In this document: positions 1 to 5,693 of the stretch, piece after piece
Layout: each line of letters begins with the position of its first letter
How positions within the stretch are numbered: position 1 is the first letter of the stretch
Assembly: GCF_003019255.1 (NCBI RefSeq)
Contig: NZ_CP027847.1
Location: forward strand, 1-8,847
DNA from: Staphylococcus kloosii
GTDB taxonomy: Bacteria; Bacillota; Bacilli; Staphylococcales; Staphylococcaceae
DNA length: 8,847 nt
Direction: 5' to 3'
Program-made: the position numbers and the translations under genes
Notes under the pieces: model-generated
Seen by the model: the letters and a program-made list of their open reading frames with translations, nothing else
What the model was told of the DNA's origin: nothing
Database searches by the model: none

Positions 1-10
1 AATAATTTTA

Positions 11-49
11 TAAAGGGGTCATAATAATAATAAGTCCCTTTAGGGAGTT
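11..49 (+). promoter_or_regulatory. Probable Rep operator and rep leader hairpins, overlapping the rep ribosome binding site
   Basis: The leader of rep holds AAGTCCCTTTAGGGAGTT (32-49), an imperfect palindrome whose left half, AGTCCCTTT, is the reverse complement of the iteron core AAAGGGACT. A further AAAGGGG lies at 12-18. TAAAGGG (11-17) can also pair with CCCTTTA (36-42), so two alternative hairpins are possible. The rep ribosome binding site, AGGGAG (42-47), lies inside the palindrome, 11 bases before the ATG at 59. Rep_3 initiators commonly repress their own promoter by binding inverted iteron half sites, so autoregulation here is an inference from that family knowledge plus the visible half sites. 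Confidence 0.6.
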
Positions 50-58
50 TGATATTAT

Positions 59-916
59 ATGTATGAAGAAACAGTTGTATATAAAAATGATATGAATTTA
101 GTTCCGTTGCGTCGTTTTACAAGTACTGAGATTAATCTTTTTTTTGCAATGTGTAATAAACTTAAAGAACAAGATACCAATACATTACATCTATCTTTTA
201 CTGATTTAAAAAAATTGAGTAACTATAGTGAAAACACTAGAAATATTAATAGATTTATTAGTGATTTAGATGATGTATATCAAAAAATGCTGCAATTAAC
301 TATATCTTATGAGGATGATGAAGTTATAGAAAGATTTGTATTATTTAATCACTATAAAATACATAAAAAAGATCAATATTTAGAAATATCTACTTCACCT
401 AATTTAAAGCACATACTTAATTCTATAACGAACAATTTCACTAAATTTGAACTAAGAGAAATGACACAGTTAAAATCTACTTATTCCAAAAATATGTTTA
501 GATTACTAAAGCAATACAAACATACCGGTTACATGAAGTTAAAGATGGAAGATTTTAAAAAAAGACTAGATATTCCTACATCATATCAAATGAATGATAT
601 TACAAAACGCGTTTTAAAACCTATTATACAAGAATTGAGTTTCATTTTTTCAAACTTAAGAATTAATAAAATTAAAGCCAAAAAAGGACGTAAAATCGAA
701 TGGCTAGAATTTACTTTCACACCTGAAAAAAGAATCCATTCAAAACGACAAGCTCAGGGGCATAATAAAGATAACTCCTTTAAATACAGAAATCGTGAAT
801 TAACACCAAAATGGTTAGAAAATAGACCAGAAGATCAATATAGAAATCAAAAAAGACAGTTCACAGCAGAAGAACGTCAAGCCTTTTTAGAGAAAATGAA
901 AAAGGAAGAGAATTAA
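59..916 (+). CDS. rep: Replication initiator protein, Rep_3 (RepB-type) family
   Basis: This 285-residue protein is the likely theta-replication initiator. Its N-terminus, with Tyr-Lys-Asn-Asp-Met-Asn-Leu-Val-Pro-Leu-Arg-Arg-Phe at about 8-20, matches the conserved opening of Rep_3 proteins, and the rest of residues 5-215 has the family layout of two winged-helix domains. In this family the second domain contacts the iterons. The tail after about residue 216 is basic and polar and looks disordered. Length is normal for the family. The ATG at 59 is chosen because AGGGAG lies 11 bases upstream and because the family opening begins a few residues in. Iterons and a probable promoter lie at the other end of the window, which suggests the window is a circular plasmid cut just before rep. 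The Par-like gene follows after 30 bases and is probably cotranscribed. Confidence 0.93.
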   Translation: MYEETVVYKNDMNLVPLRRFTSTEINLFFAMCNKLKEQDTNTLHLSFTDLKKLSNYSENTRNINRFISDLDDVYQKMLQLTISYEDDEVIERFVLFNHYKIHKKDQYLEISTSPNLKHILNSITNNFTKFELREMTQLKSTYSKNMFRLLKQYKHTGYMKLKMEDFKKRLDIPTSYQMNDITKRVLKPIIQELSFIFSNLRINKIKAKKGRKIEWLEFTFTPEKRIHSKRQAQGHNKDNSFKYRNRELTPKWLENRPEDQYRNQKRQFTAEERQAFLEKMKKEEN

Positions 917-946
917 CTAAAGGTAAAAAATAGGACGTGTTATTGA

Positions 947-1444
947 ATGAAAACGGTCAAAGAAGTTTCTGAAGTTTTAGACGTATCTAAACAGACGATT
1001 CATTACCATTTGAAAAATCTACCTTCAAATTTTAAAGTGAAAAAAGTAGGTAATAAGACATTAATTGATGATGAAATAATAGCTTATTTAGAATCATTGC
1101 CAATTAAAAAAACGTCAAAAGAATCGTCAAACAAATCGGCAAAATTCGACAAAAAAACGTCAAATAAAAAAACATCTAAAACAACTGCAACAGAAGACTA
1201 TATAGATAATTATATAGCTCATTTAGAGTCAGAAATTCGTCAAAAGAATCGTCAAATAGATGATTTGACGATCGCATTAAAACAAGAACAATCATTAAAC
1301 TTAAATAGCCAAAATATCTTAAGTAATAATGAAAAAATAGAAACAGAGATTACAGAAGAAAAAGAAGATATTGTTATGCCGAATAAAACCACTCAAAATG
1401 AACAAAAGCAATCTTTATTCTCAAAACTATTTAAGAAAAAATAA
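947..1444 (+). CDS. HTH/coiled-coil plasmid maintenance protein, Par (pSK1)/DUF536-like
   Basis: This 165-residue protein has three parts. Residues 4-24 form a helix-turn-helix of the replicon-associated type (TVKEVSEVLDVSKQTIHYHL). A Lys/Ser/Thr-rich linker runs from 51 to 82. A predicted coiled coil covers about 85-125 (DYIDNYIAHLESEIRQKNRQ and on), and a short basic tail ends in Leu-Phe-Ser-Lys-Leu-Phe-Lys-Lys-Lys. The architecture resembles the single-protein Par of staphylococcal plasmid pSK1 and DUF536 proteins found beside rep genes of Gram-positive plasmids, which act in segregation or replication control. The protein is shorter than pSK1 Par (245 residues as I recall). The start at 947 has a modest AGGA 11 bases upstream. 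Partition is the most likely role, copy-number control the alternative. The gene itself contains an unusual repeat cluster, listed separately. Confidence 0.75.
   Translation: MKTVKEVSEVLDVSKQTIHYHLKNLPSNFKVKKVGNKTLIDDEIIAYLESLPIKKTSKESSNKSAKFDKKTSNKKTSKTTATEDYIDNYIAHLESEIRQKNRQIDDLTIALKQEQSLNLNSQNILSNNEKIETEITEEKEDIVMPNKTTQNEQKQSLFSKLFKKK
1113..1270. repeat. CGTCAAA repeat cluster inside the Par-like gene
   Basis: CGTCAAA occurs at 1113-1119, 1125-1131, 1158-1164, 1238-1244 and 1250-1256, with an inverted copy TTTGACG at 1264-1270. Two pairs form an identical 19-mer, CGTCAAAAGAATCGTCAAA, at 1113-1131 and 1238-1256, with copies 12 bases apart. The first 19-mer is read in a different codon frame from the second: the first three copies encode Thr-Ser or Ser-Ser, the later two encode Arg-Gln. 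The repetition is therefore at the DNA level and not a protein repeat. A binding array for the encoded HTH protein (centromere or operator) is the natural inference. Confidence 0.7.
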
Positions 1445-1445
1445 C

Positions 1446-1475
1446 TTCTCGTAAATAAACGATAGACAACGAGAA
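1446..1475 (+). terminator. Possible terminator of the rep operon
   Basis: TTCTCGT (1446-1452) and ACGAGAA (1469-1475) form a perfect 7-bp stem with a 16-base loop immediately after the stop codon of the Par-like gene. It is followed by CATTTTAC and lacks a clean T-run. It could end the rep operon weakly, or insulate it from the antitoxin promoter just downstream. Confidence 0.4.
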
Positions 1476-1478
1476 CAT

Positions 1479-1507
1479 TTTACAAAGGAGAACATACACG
1501 ATATACT
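1479..1507 (+). promoter_or_regulatory. Promoter of the Fst-type antitoxin RNA
   Basis: TTTACA at 1479-1484 and TATACT at 1502-1507 are separated by exactly 17 bases, a good sigma-A promoter. The predicted start, about seven bases after the -10, falls at about 1514, which is the first base of direct repeat b. This fits the known geometry of Fst/par antitoxin RNAs. An AAAGGAG at 1484-1490 sits inside the promoter and precedes no usable ORF. Confidence 0.75.
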
Positions 1508-1513
1508 GAACTT

Positions 1514-1585
1514 AACAAAAAGTGTGATGTTCTTTGTACATCAAAAAACCCCCACAGCCGTCCAAAGCTTTGTGGGGGTTTTCTT
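1514..1585 (+). ncRNA. Antitoxin RNA of the Fst/par-type locus (RNA II-like)
   Basis: From the predicted start near 1514 to the terminator T-run at about 1585 the transcript is about 70 bases, matching RNA II of the pAD1 par locus. It converges on the toxin mRNA, shares its terminator, and carries AACAAAAAGTG (1514-1524) and TTTGTACATC (1533-1542). These are direct repeats of the toxin coding start and start-codon region on the opposite transcript, so the RNA can pair with the toxin mRNA both through the repeats and through the complementary terminator. In the known family this pairing blocks toxin translation while leaving a stable duplex. No protein is encoded. The layout is seen in the sequence; the function is inferred from the family. 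Confidence 0.75.
1545..1582. terminator. Shared bidirectional terminator of toxin and antitoxin transcripts
   Basis: AAAACCCCCACA (1545-1556) and TGTGGGGGTTTT (1571-1582) form a perfect 12-bp stem with a 14-base loop. On the plus strand it is followed by TTTTCTTTT, on the minus strand by six Ts, so it should stop both the antitoxin RNA and the toxin mRNA. Confidence 0.9.
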
Positions 1586-1588
1586 TTA

Positions 1589-1678
1589 TCATTTGAATTT
1601 ATCATAGAGATAATTTGAGATTATCCCTGTAATAATAGGACAAATGACTATCGTAAGAACAAAAAGTGCAATATTCAT
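1589..1678 (-). CDS. Fst/PepA1-like type I toxin peptide (29 residues)
   Basis: A 29-residue peptide is encoded on the minus strand, starting Met-Asn-Ile-Ala-Leu-Phe-Val-Leu-Thr and ending Tyr-Leu-Tyr-Asp-Lys-Phe-Lys. Residues 3-21 form one hydrophobic membrane segment holding the Pro-Ile-Ile-Thr-Gly motif (14-18), matching the conserved Pro-x-Ile-Ser/Thr-Gly of Fst-type toxins, and the tail is charged. Such peptides insert in the membrane and halt growth of cells that lose the plasmid. The ATG at 1678 lies 12 bases after AAAGGAGG; an earlier ATG in another frame gives only a three-codon ORF. The surrounding convergent antitoxin RNA, direct repeats and shared terminator make this a complete locus. 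At 29 residues it is slightly shorter than pAD1 Fst (33). Confidence 0.85.
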   Translation of the reverse strand: MNIALFVLTIVICPIITGIISNYLYDKFK

Positions 1679-1687
1679 TTGTACATC

Positions 1688-1713
1688 GCACCTCCTTTCT
1701 GCACAGGAAGTGC
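1688..1713 (-). promoter_or_regulatory. Hairpin sequestering the toxin ribosome binding site
   Basis: On the toxin mRNA, GCACUUCCU (1713 down to 1705) can pair with AGGAGGUGC (1696 down to 1688) over nine base pairs including one wobble, with an eight-base loop. The 3' arm is the toxin Shine-Dalgarno. The stem begins at the predicted transcript start. Known Fst mRNAs have a comparable 5' stem that holds translation back until the antitoxin acts or decays. Confidence 0.7.
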
Positions 1714-1719
1714 TTTTCT

Positions 1720-1728
1720 ATTATAACA
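1720..1728 (-). promoter_or_regulatory. Extended -10 promoter of the toxin mRNA
   Basis: On the minus strand TGTTATAAT is a perfect extended -10 element (TGn plus TATAAT at 1725-1720). No good -35 lies at 16-18 bases, which extended -10 promoters tolerate. The predicted start is near 1713, giving a leader of about 35 bases before the toxin ATG. Confidence 0.7.
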
Positions 1729-1788
1729 AAATCTCATCCATGCCCTAAAATTCAATCATAAATGTAGTGTATGGATGTATGATTAACA

Positions 1789-1837
1789 TATGTATGAATG
1801 ATACAAGTGACATTAACACTTATATCATTCATACATA
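1789..1837. repeat. 21-bp inverted repeat in non-coding DNA
   Basis: The arms at 1789-1809 and 1817-1837 are complementary at 20 of 21 positions with a seven-base centre (1810-1816). The left arm starts TATGTATGAATGATA. Further out, GTGTAT (1767-1772) can pair with ATACAC (1841-1846). There is no T-run after either arm, so it is not an ordinary intrinsic terminator. The DNA from 1740 to 1920 holds no credible gene. The repeat might be a protein-binding site, a recombination or resolution site, or a priming structure; nothing in the sequence decides. Confidence 0.75.
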
Positions 1838-1923
1838 AATATACACACGAACAGCAAATGAAAGAATATGAAAACGTGTGATAACAAAGATGTATAAAAT
1901 ATGAATAAACGGCGCCGAACATA

Positions 1924-1963
1924 AAAAGCCTCAAATACTGATTTATCAGTATTTGAGGCTTTT
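1924..1963. terminator. Strong bidirectional terminator of the restriction-modification operon
   Basis: AAAAGCCTCAAATACTGAT (1924-1942) and its exact reverse complement (1945-1963) form a 19-bp stem with a two-base centre, flanked by A- and T-runs. It lies 75 bases after the endonuclease stop codon and should end that transcript. It can also stop transcription arriving from the left. The 74 bases between it and the endonuclease gene contain no gene. Confidence 0.85.
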
Positions 1964-2037
1964 CGATTGGTTGACATAATTACATATTATAGGTAGCTAA
2001 AATGTATATAGTATACTTAAACATAAAGACGGGTTTT

Positions 2038-3597
2038 TTAAGGTTTAAATATTATAGTATAATTTCCTTTACTTAACCCAGATCCTCTAGTAATACTGTA
2101 TTCTGTTACAATTTCATTAGTTAGTTCACCATGTTTCACTATGAAACTTGCTGGATAAGGTTCTTCATATAAACCCTTTCCAGCAAATATAGCAGCTTTA
2201 ATAGATGGATTGTTTTCAATGACTTTTCTCATCTTATTATTCAAAAACTTTTTGATATACTTCACTTCATCTTCATCAGTGATATCACCTTTAGTTTTAG
2301 CAAAACCTTCGGCTATAAGATAATCCCATAAATTTTCTTCAGTTAAACCTAACCCTTGAAGTATTTTTATATTATCTTTTGCTTCTTTTATATATAAAAA
2401 TACTGATAGAGATAAAATAAGACTATCTTCTCGTTCTTCAAATAATTTTTTGAACGTATTAGGTGTGAATTTTGCGAAAGTATAGCTTTTAGAATCTTTT
2501 CTTTTCACAGAAATACCACTTTCTTTAATAATCTTATATTTAAAATCATTTAGATCATCTTCATCTAAATGATACTCTTTAGATAAAAGATAATTTCTAC
2601 TTATTTCTGCTTCAACTATATATACATCTGCTTTCGGTAATACTTTTTTTTCACTTAAACATGATACTACTTTACTAGAAACTTTTATAGCATATAAATT
2701 TGAATTTTTATTGTGTAAGTTCATTGCCTTCCAAAACTTATGCTTCTTATTCTTATTTAAAACTTGCGAAATAGAAAATTCTTCTTTATCTCCTAAGTAT
2801 GTTCCTTTGTTTTCACTATTTCTCTCAATTAAATAAGTAAAATCATTTTCCATACTAGTATATTTAACTTGAATTTGCCCACGTTTATGTTCTGTTTTAG
2901 GATTCCCATTCAAAACAGGATTCCATGGTTGAATACTCATTCTTCCTATTGGTAAAGCTGCTCTTGCTTTATTTAAATCAGTCGCATAATCTAAATTATA
3001 ATTAATTAATTGATCAATCGATATCCAAGAACCATTATTGATTGATCCGTGGTATATATAGTCTACGTGGCTGTTATGTCTTCCTACTTTTATAAAATGT
3101 GTTATTAATTCTTTTCTATTCTCATTTAAAAATTTTTGGATTCTTTCCTTACTTTCAGGATATAATTCTTTTAATTTAGAAATTTTAAATCTATTATTAA
3201 CATCACCTTTTCCATCTAAAGTTCCATCCACCCATATACTTAATCTAAAATCGTTTGCTAAGGTTTCTGATATATTATAAGCATTTTTCAAATAATTAAT
3301 AAAATCCTCTATTTTTTCCTGGTGAACACTGTTACCTGTTCCCATTTTCACACTTACGTTATATTCTTCACCTTGTAAAACAATAATAATATCTTGCTTA
3401 AATTTGTTATTAGTAACTAAATAAGATTTAATAATATCTTCCTTAGAAAAACTTATTTCCTTATCTTGAATAATAAAGTTAATGAAATTTTTCATATTAG
3501 TATTTAAATCACTCAGTTTTTTTCCATCTAAATACTTGACTAATAACTCTTCATTTTTATTGCCATGTAAATTTGATCCTTTTATTCTTTCTTCCAT
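2038..3597 (-). CDS. Putative type II restriction endonuclease
   Basis: This 519-residue protein is assigned mainly from its place as last gene after two C5-cytosine methyltransferases. I do not recognise a named enzyme. A candidate PD-(D/E)XK core lies at about 69-98: Asp69 starts a hydrophobic strand (DIIIVL), then Ser82-Val83-Lys84, then a Gly-rich turn (MGTGN) and His-Gln-Glu (92-94) with Glu97 and Asp98 following. Ser replaces the usual Asp/Glu of the D/E-x-K pair. In Cfr10I/NgoMIV-type nucleases such an SxK is completed by an acidic residue from the next helix, so Glu94, Glu97 or Asp98 could serve. The C-terminal 400 residues probably hold target recognition. The ATG at 3597 follows AAGAGGG (seven-base spacing). 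The gene is separated from the methyltransferase by 48 bases holding hairpins that may limit expression. Cleavage specificity cannot be read. Confidence 0.7.
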   Translation of the reverse strand: MEERIKGSNLHGNKNEELLVKYLDGKKLSDLNTNMKNFINFIIQDKEISFSKEDIIKSYLVTNNKFKQDIIIVLQGEEYNVSVKMGTGNSVHQEKIEDFINYLKNAYNISETLANDFRLSIWVDGTLDGKGDVNNRFKISKLKELYPESKERIQKFLNENRKELITHFIKVGRHNSHVDYIYHGSINNGSWISIDQLINYNLDYATDLNKARAALPIGRMSIQPWNPVLNGNPKTEHKRGQIQVKYTSMENDFTYLIERNSENKGTYLGDKEEFSISQVLNKNKKHKFWKAMNLHNKNSNLYAIKVSSKVVSCLSEKKVLPKADVYIVEAEISRNYLLSKEYHLDEDDLNDFKYKIIKESGISVKRKDSKSYTFAKFTPNTFKKLFEEREDSLILSLSVFLYIKEAKDNIKILQGLGLTEENLWDYLIAEGFAKTKGDITDEDEVKYIKKFLNNKMRKVIENNPSIKAAIFAGKGLYEEPYPASFIVKHGELTNEIVTEYSITRGSGLSKGNYTIIFKP

Positions 3598-3630
3598 AAA
3601 AAAACCCTCTTATTTAAGATAGCATAAGAG
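3598..3630 (-). promoter_or_regulatory. Hairpin plus T7 run directly before the endonuclease start (possible attenuator)
   Basis: On the minus strand CTCTTAT (3630-3624) and ATAAGAG (3613-3607) form a perfect 7-bp stem with a ten-base loop, followed by GG and seven Ts (3604-3598) that run up to the endonuclease ATG. The shape is that of a weak intrinsic terminator. The Shine-Dalgarno AAGAGGG (3611-3605) overlaps the 3' arm, so the same stem could also mask ribosome binding. Either effect would hold endonuclease below methyltransferase levels. The stem has only two GC pairs, so strength is doubtful. Confidence 0.5.
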
Positions 3631-3645
3631 AGCGGTATACAATAT

Positions 3646-4599
3646 TTATTTCAAAGAATTAATTAAATTCTTTGAAATATCTTTTATTATTGGTACAACT
3701 ACACTATTGCCAATTTGCTTGTAAGATTGGCTATAATTTTCTTTAATTTTAAATTCTTTAGGGAATCCCATAAGCATCAAACATTCTTTTTCAGTCAATT
3801 TTCTATTCCATTTTTCAATTACTGGTACATTATTCCCTCCAGTACCCATTTTTGCCGTTAAACAAGGACTTATACCCTTTGAACTAAAACTTACTTTTGA
3901 AGGCCTTATATTATTAGCTATTAACGAATTACTTATCATCGAGTTCTTTTCCAAATATAAATTTTTAAATTTTTTAATATTTCTTTTAGCTATTTCGCTA
4001 ATTTGATAAGCTTCATCATCATTATATTTTATAATATCATCGATAGTATATTTTAAATCTTTCGGCTTCGGAAATATCTTTTCGATATTCAAATTTTTTA
4101 AATATTTTTTTTCATTATCAACGCCTATACAATACCATCTATTTCTATTTTGTGGTACTCCATAGTCTTTAGCATTTAGTAGCTTCCACTCAAACCTATA
4201 ATTTATATTTTTTAAAGAGTCTTCTATAACTTTTATAGTCTTACCTGAATCATGGTTAACAATTCCAGCTACATTTTCTAATATAAAACTTTCTGGTCTC
4301 TTAGACTTCAAAATCTTTAATATTTCAAAAAACAAGGTACCTCTTGCATCTTCAAACCCTAGCCTTTTACCGGCTAAGCTAAATGGCTGACAGGGAAATC
4401 CAGCAGCTAAAACATTATGATCAGGTATATCTTTTGATACTATTTCAGTAATATCACCATGTGGAATTTCATTAAAATTCATCCTATACGTTTCACGTGC
4501 ATATTTGTCAATTTCACTTGAAAAAACACATTTACCACCAGCATCCTCTAAAGCTATTCGAAATCCTCCTATACCAGAAAATAAGTCAATAAAGTTCAT
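3646..4599 (-). CDS. DNA (cytosine-5) methyltransferase 1
   Basis: This 317-residue enzyme transfers a methyl group from S-adenosylmethionine to cytosine C5. Visible motifs in order are I (DLFSGIGG, 5-12), IV with the catalytic Cys70 (GFPCQPFS, 67-74), VI (Glu108-Asn-Val), VIII (Gln150-Asn-Arg-Asn-Arg154), IX (about 240-252) and X (YKQIGNSVVVP, 293-303). The target recognition region between VIII and IX (about 165-240) is short. Nothing is missing, so it should be active. Its ATG overlaps the stop of methyltransferase 2 as ATGA (4599-4596), with GAGGTG just upstream, so translation is probably coupled. The two enzymes are clearly paralogous. Paired m5C methyltransferases usually serve an asymmetric site, one per strand, as in HgaI; this is inference. 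A 14-bp inverted repeat covers its last codons. Confidence 0.95.
   Translation of the reverse strand: MNFIDLFSGIGGFRIALEDAGGKCVFSSEIDKYARETYRMNFNEIPHGDITEIVSKDIPDHNVLAAGFPCQPFSLAGKRLGFEDARGTLFFEILKILKSKRPESFILENVAGIVNHDSGKTIKVIEDSLKNINYRFEWKLLNAKDYGVPQNRNRWYCIGVDNEKKYLKNLNIEKIFPKPKDLKYTIDDIIKYNDDEAYQISEIAKRNIKKFKNLYLEKNSMISNSLIANNIRPSKVSFSSKGISPCLTAKMGTGGNNVPVIEKWNRKLTEKECLMLMGFPKEFKIKENYSQSYKQIGNSVVVPIIKDISKNLINSLK
3647..3679. repeat. 14-bp perfect inverted repeat at the methyltransferase 1 stop codon
   Basis: TATTTCAAAGAATT (3647-3660) and AATTCTTTGAAATA (3666-3679) are exact reverse complements around a five-base centre. The structure covers the last codons and stop of methyltransferase 1 and is followed on the minus strand by AATATTG, not a T-run. 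It may protect the 3' end of the methyltransferase mRNA, be a processing site, or be a protein-binding palindrome upstream of the endonuclease. Confidence 0.7.
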
Positions 4600-5669
4600 T
4601 TTTTCACCTCTGCAATCTCTTTCAGCTTATCTGCTATTGCGGTTATCACTGTTGTAGTAACTGCATTCCCCGCCTGCTTATATAATTGGTTATCGCTCAA
4701 ACCATTATTTTTCAAATTAAAATAAAATTCATCTGTGAATCCTTGTAATCTAAAGCACTCCAACGGGGTTAATTTTCTAATTCGTTTATCTCTACCATTT
4801 TCTACCAATACTTTTGCAGAATCTGTTCGTGCCAAAACAGTTGGAGCTAAACCTTTTGAAGAATACACTCTTCTCTGTCTTTCATTATCATTATGCAATA
4901 CTTTTGGTATATCAAAAAGTTTAATAATACCATCCTTATTTGTAATATCTTTGTTGCTTTCAAATGTATTAATATGTTCAGTAGTTATTTTATTGAAAAA
5001 GTATTTATCATCTACTTTTTTATCATCTTCTAAAATGTCTTCTAATACAACATTTTTAAAATTCTTGTTATCTAAATTAAAGTTAAAAGTTTTGAATTCA
5101 TTTTCATTCAAAAAAACTTTTAATTTTCTTTGATTAGGGGCAGTAATATATCTTAAATCATAATCTTCTTCAGGATAATCTAAAACCCCAATAATATAAG
5201 TTCTTTCTCTATTTTGTGCAGTACCAAAATCTTTCGAATTCAATATTTTTATATCTATCGTATAATTCATATCAGATAATACTCTTAATATTTTTAATAC
5301 TGTTTGTCCGTTGTCATGTGAAATTAAATTTTTAACGTTTTCTAAAATTATATATTGAGGTTTCTTCCAATTAATTATCCTAGCTATATCAAAAAACAAA
5401 GTACCTCTTGTATCTTCAAATCCTCTTCTTTTCCCTGCAATACTAAAAGACTGACATGGAAATCCGGCCGTTAAAATATCGTGATCTGGAATAAGAAATT
5501 CATGAATTTTAGTGATATCTCCTTGAGGCTTTACGTTAAAATTTATTTCATATGATGTTTGAGCAAATTTATCTATTTCAGAAGAAAAAATAAATTTACT
5601 TTTTAAGTTAGAATTTTGAATACCAGCTTCAAATCCTCCTATACCAGAAAACAAAGATACTATATTCAT
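4596..5669 (-). CDS. DNA (cytosine-5) methyltransferase 2
   Basis: This 357-residue C5-cytosine methyltransferase has all key motifs: I (LFSGIGG, 6-12), IV with catalytic Cys72 (GFPCQSFS, 69-76), VI (Glu110-Asn-Val), VIII (Gln152-Asn-Arg-Glu-Arg156), IX (YSSKGLAPTVLAR, 269-281) and X (YKQAGNAV, 330-337). The recognition region between VIII and IX, about 165-265, is longer than in methyltransferase 1 and shares little with it, while the N-terminal halves are very alike (both have SSEIDK, GDIT, AGFPCQ and RGTLFF in register). This suggests duplication followed by divergence of specificity, as expected if each methylates a different strand of an asymmetric site. The ATG at 5669 has GGAAGTG upstream. 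The RHH gene ends 24 bases before, so they are probably one operon. Confidence 0.95.
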   Translation of the reverse strand: MNIVSLFSGIGGFEAGIQNSNLKSKFIFSSEIDKFAQTSYEINFNVKPQGDITKIHEFLIPDHDILTAGFPCQSFSIAGKRRGFEDTRGTLFFDIARIINWKKPQYIILENVKNLISHDNGQTVLKILRVLSDMNYTIDIKILNSKDFGTAQNRERTYIIGVLDYPEEDYDLRYITAPNQRKLKVFLNENEFKTFNFNLDNKNFKNVVLEDILEDDKKVDDKYFFNKITTEHINTFESNKDITNKDGIIKLFDIPKVLHNDNERQRRVYSSKGLAPTVLARTDSAKVLVENGRDKRIRKLTPLECFRLQGFTDEFYFNLKNNGLSDNQLYKQAGNAVTTTVITAIADKLKEIAEVKK

Positions 5670-5693
5670 TTTGTCACTTCCTATTACTCATTA

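Larger units (their letters stand above)
1514..1687. repeat. Paired direct repeats DRb and DRa of the toxin-antitoxin locus
   Basis: AACAAAAAGTG occurs at 1514-1524 and 1658-1668, and TTTGTACATC at 1533-1542 and 1678-1687. Both pairs are exact. The right-hand copies cover the toxin start-codon region and early codons; the left-hand copies lie in the antitoxin RNA. Because the genes are convergent, each pair gives antisense complementarity between the two RNAs. This is the defining arrangement of Fst/par loci. Confidence 0.85.

Noticed and set aside
1752..1934. Minus-strand 60-codon ORF
   Set aside because: It runs through the 21-bp inverted repeat and part of the terminator, is full of Tyr, Cys and His in a way typical of translated AT-rich non-coding DNA, and has no good ribosome binding site.
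1971..2010. Plus-strand promoter from TTGACA at 1971-1976
   Set aside because: The -35 is perfect, but no acceptable -10 lies at 16-18 bases and there is no plus-strand gene downstream for it to serve.
4735..5133. Plus-strand 132-codon ORF
   Set aside because: It is antisense to methyltransferase 2, which has complete catalytic motifs; the composition is that of a shadow frame.
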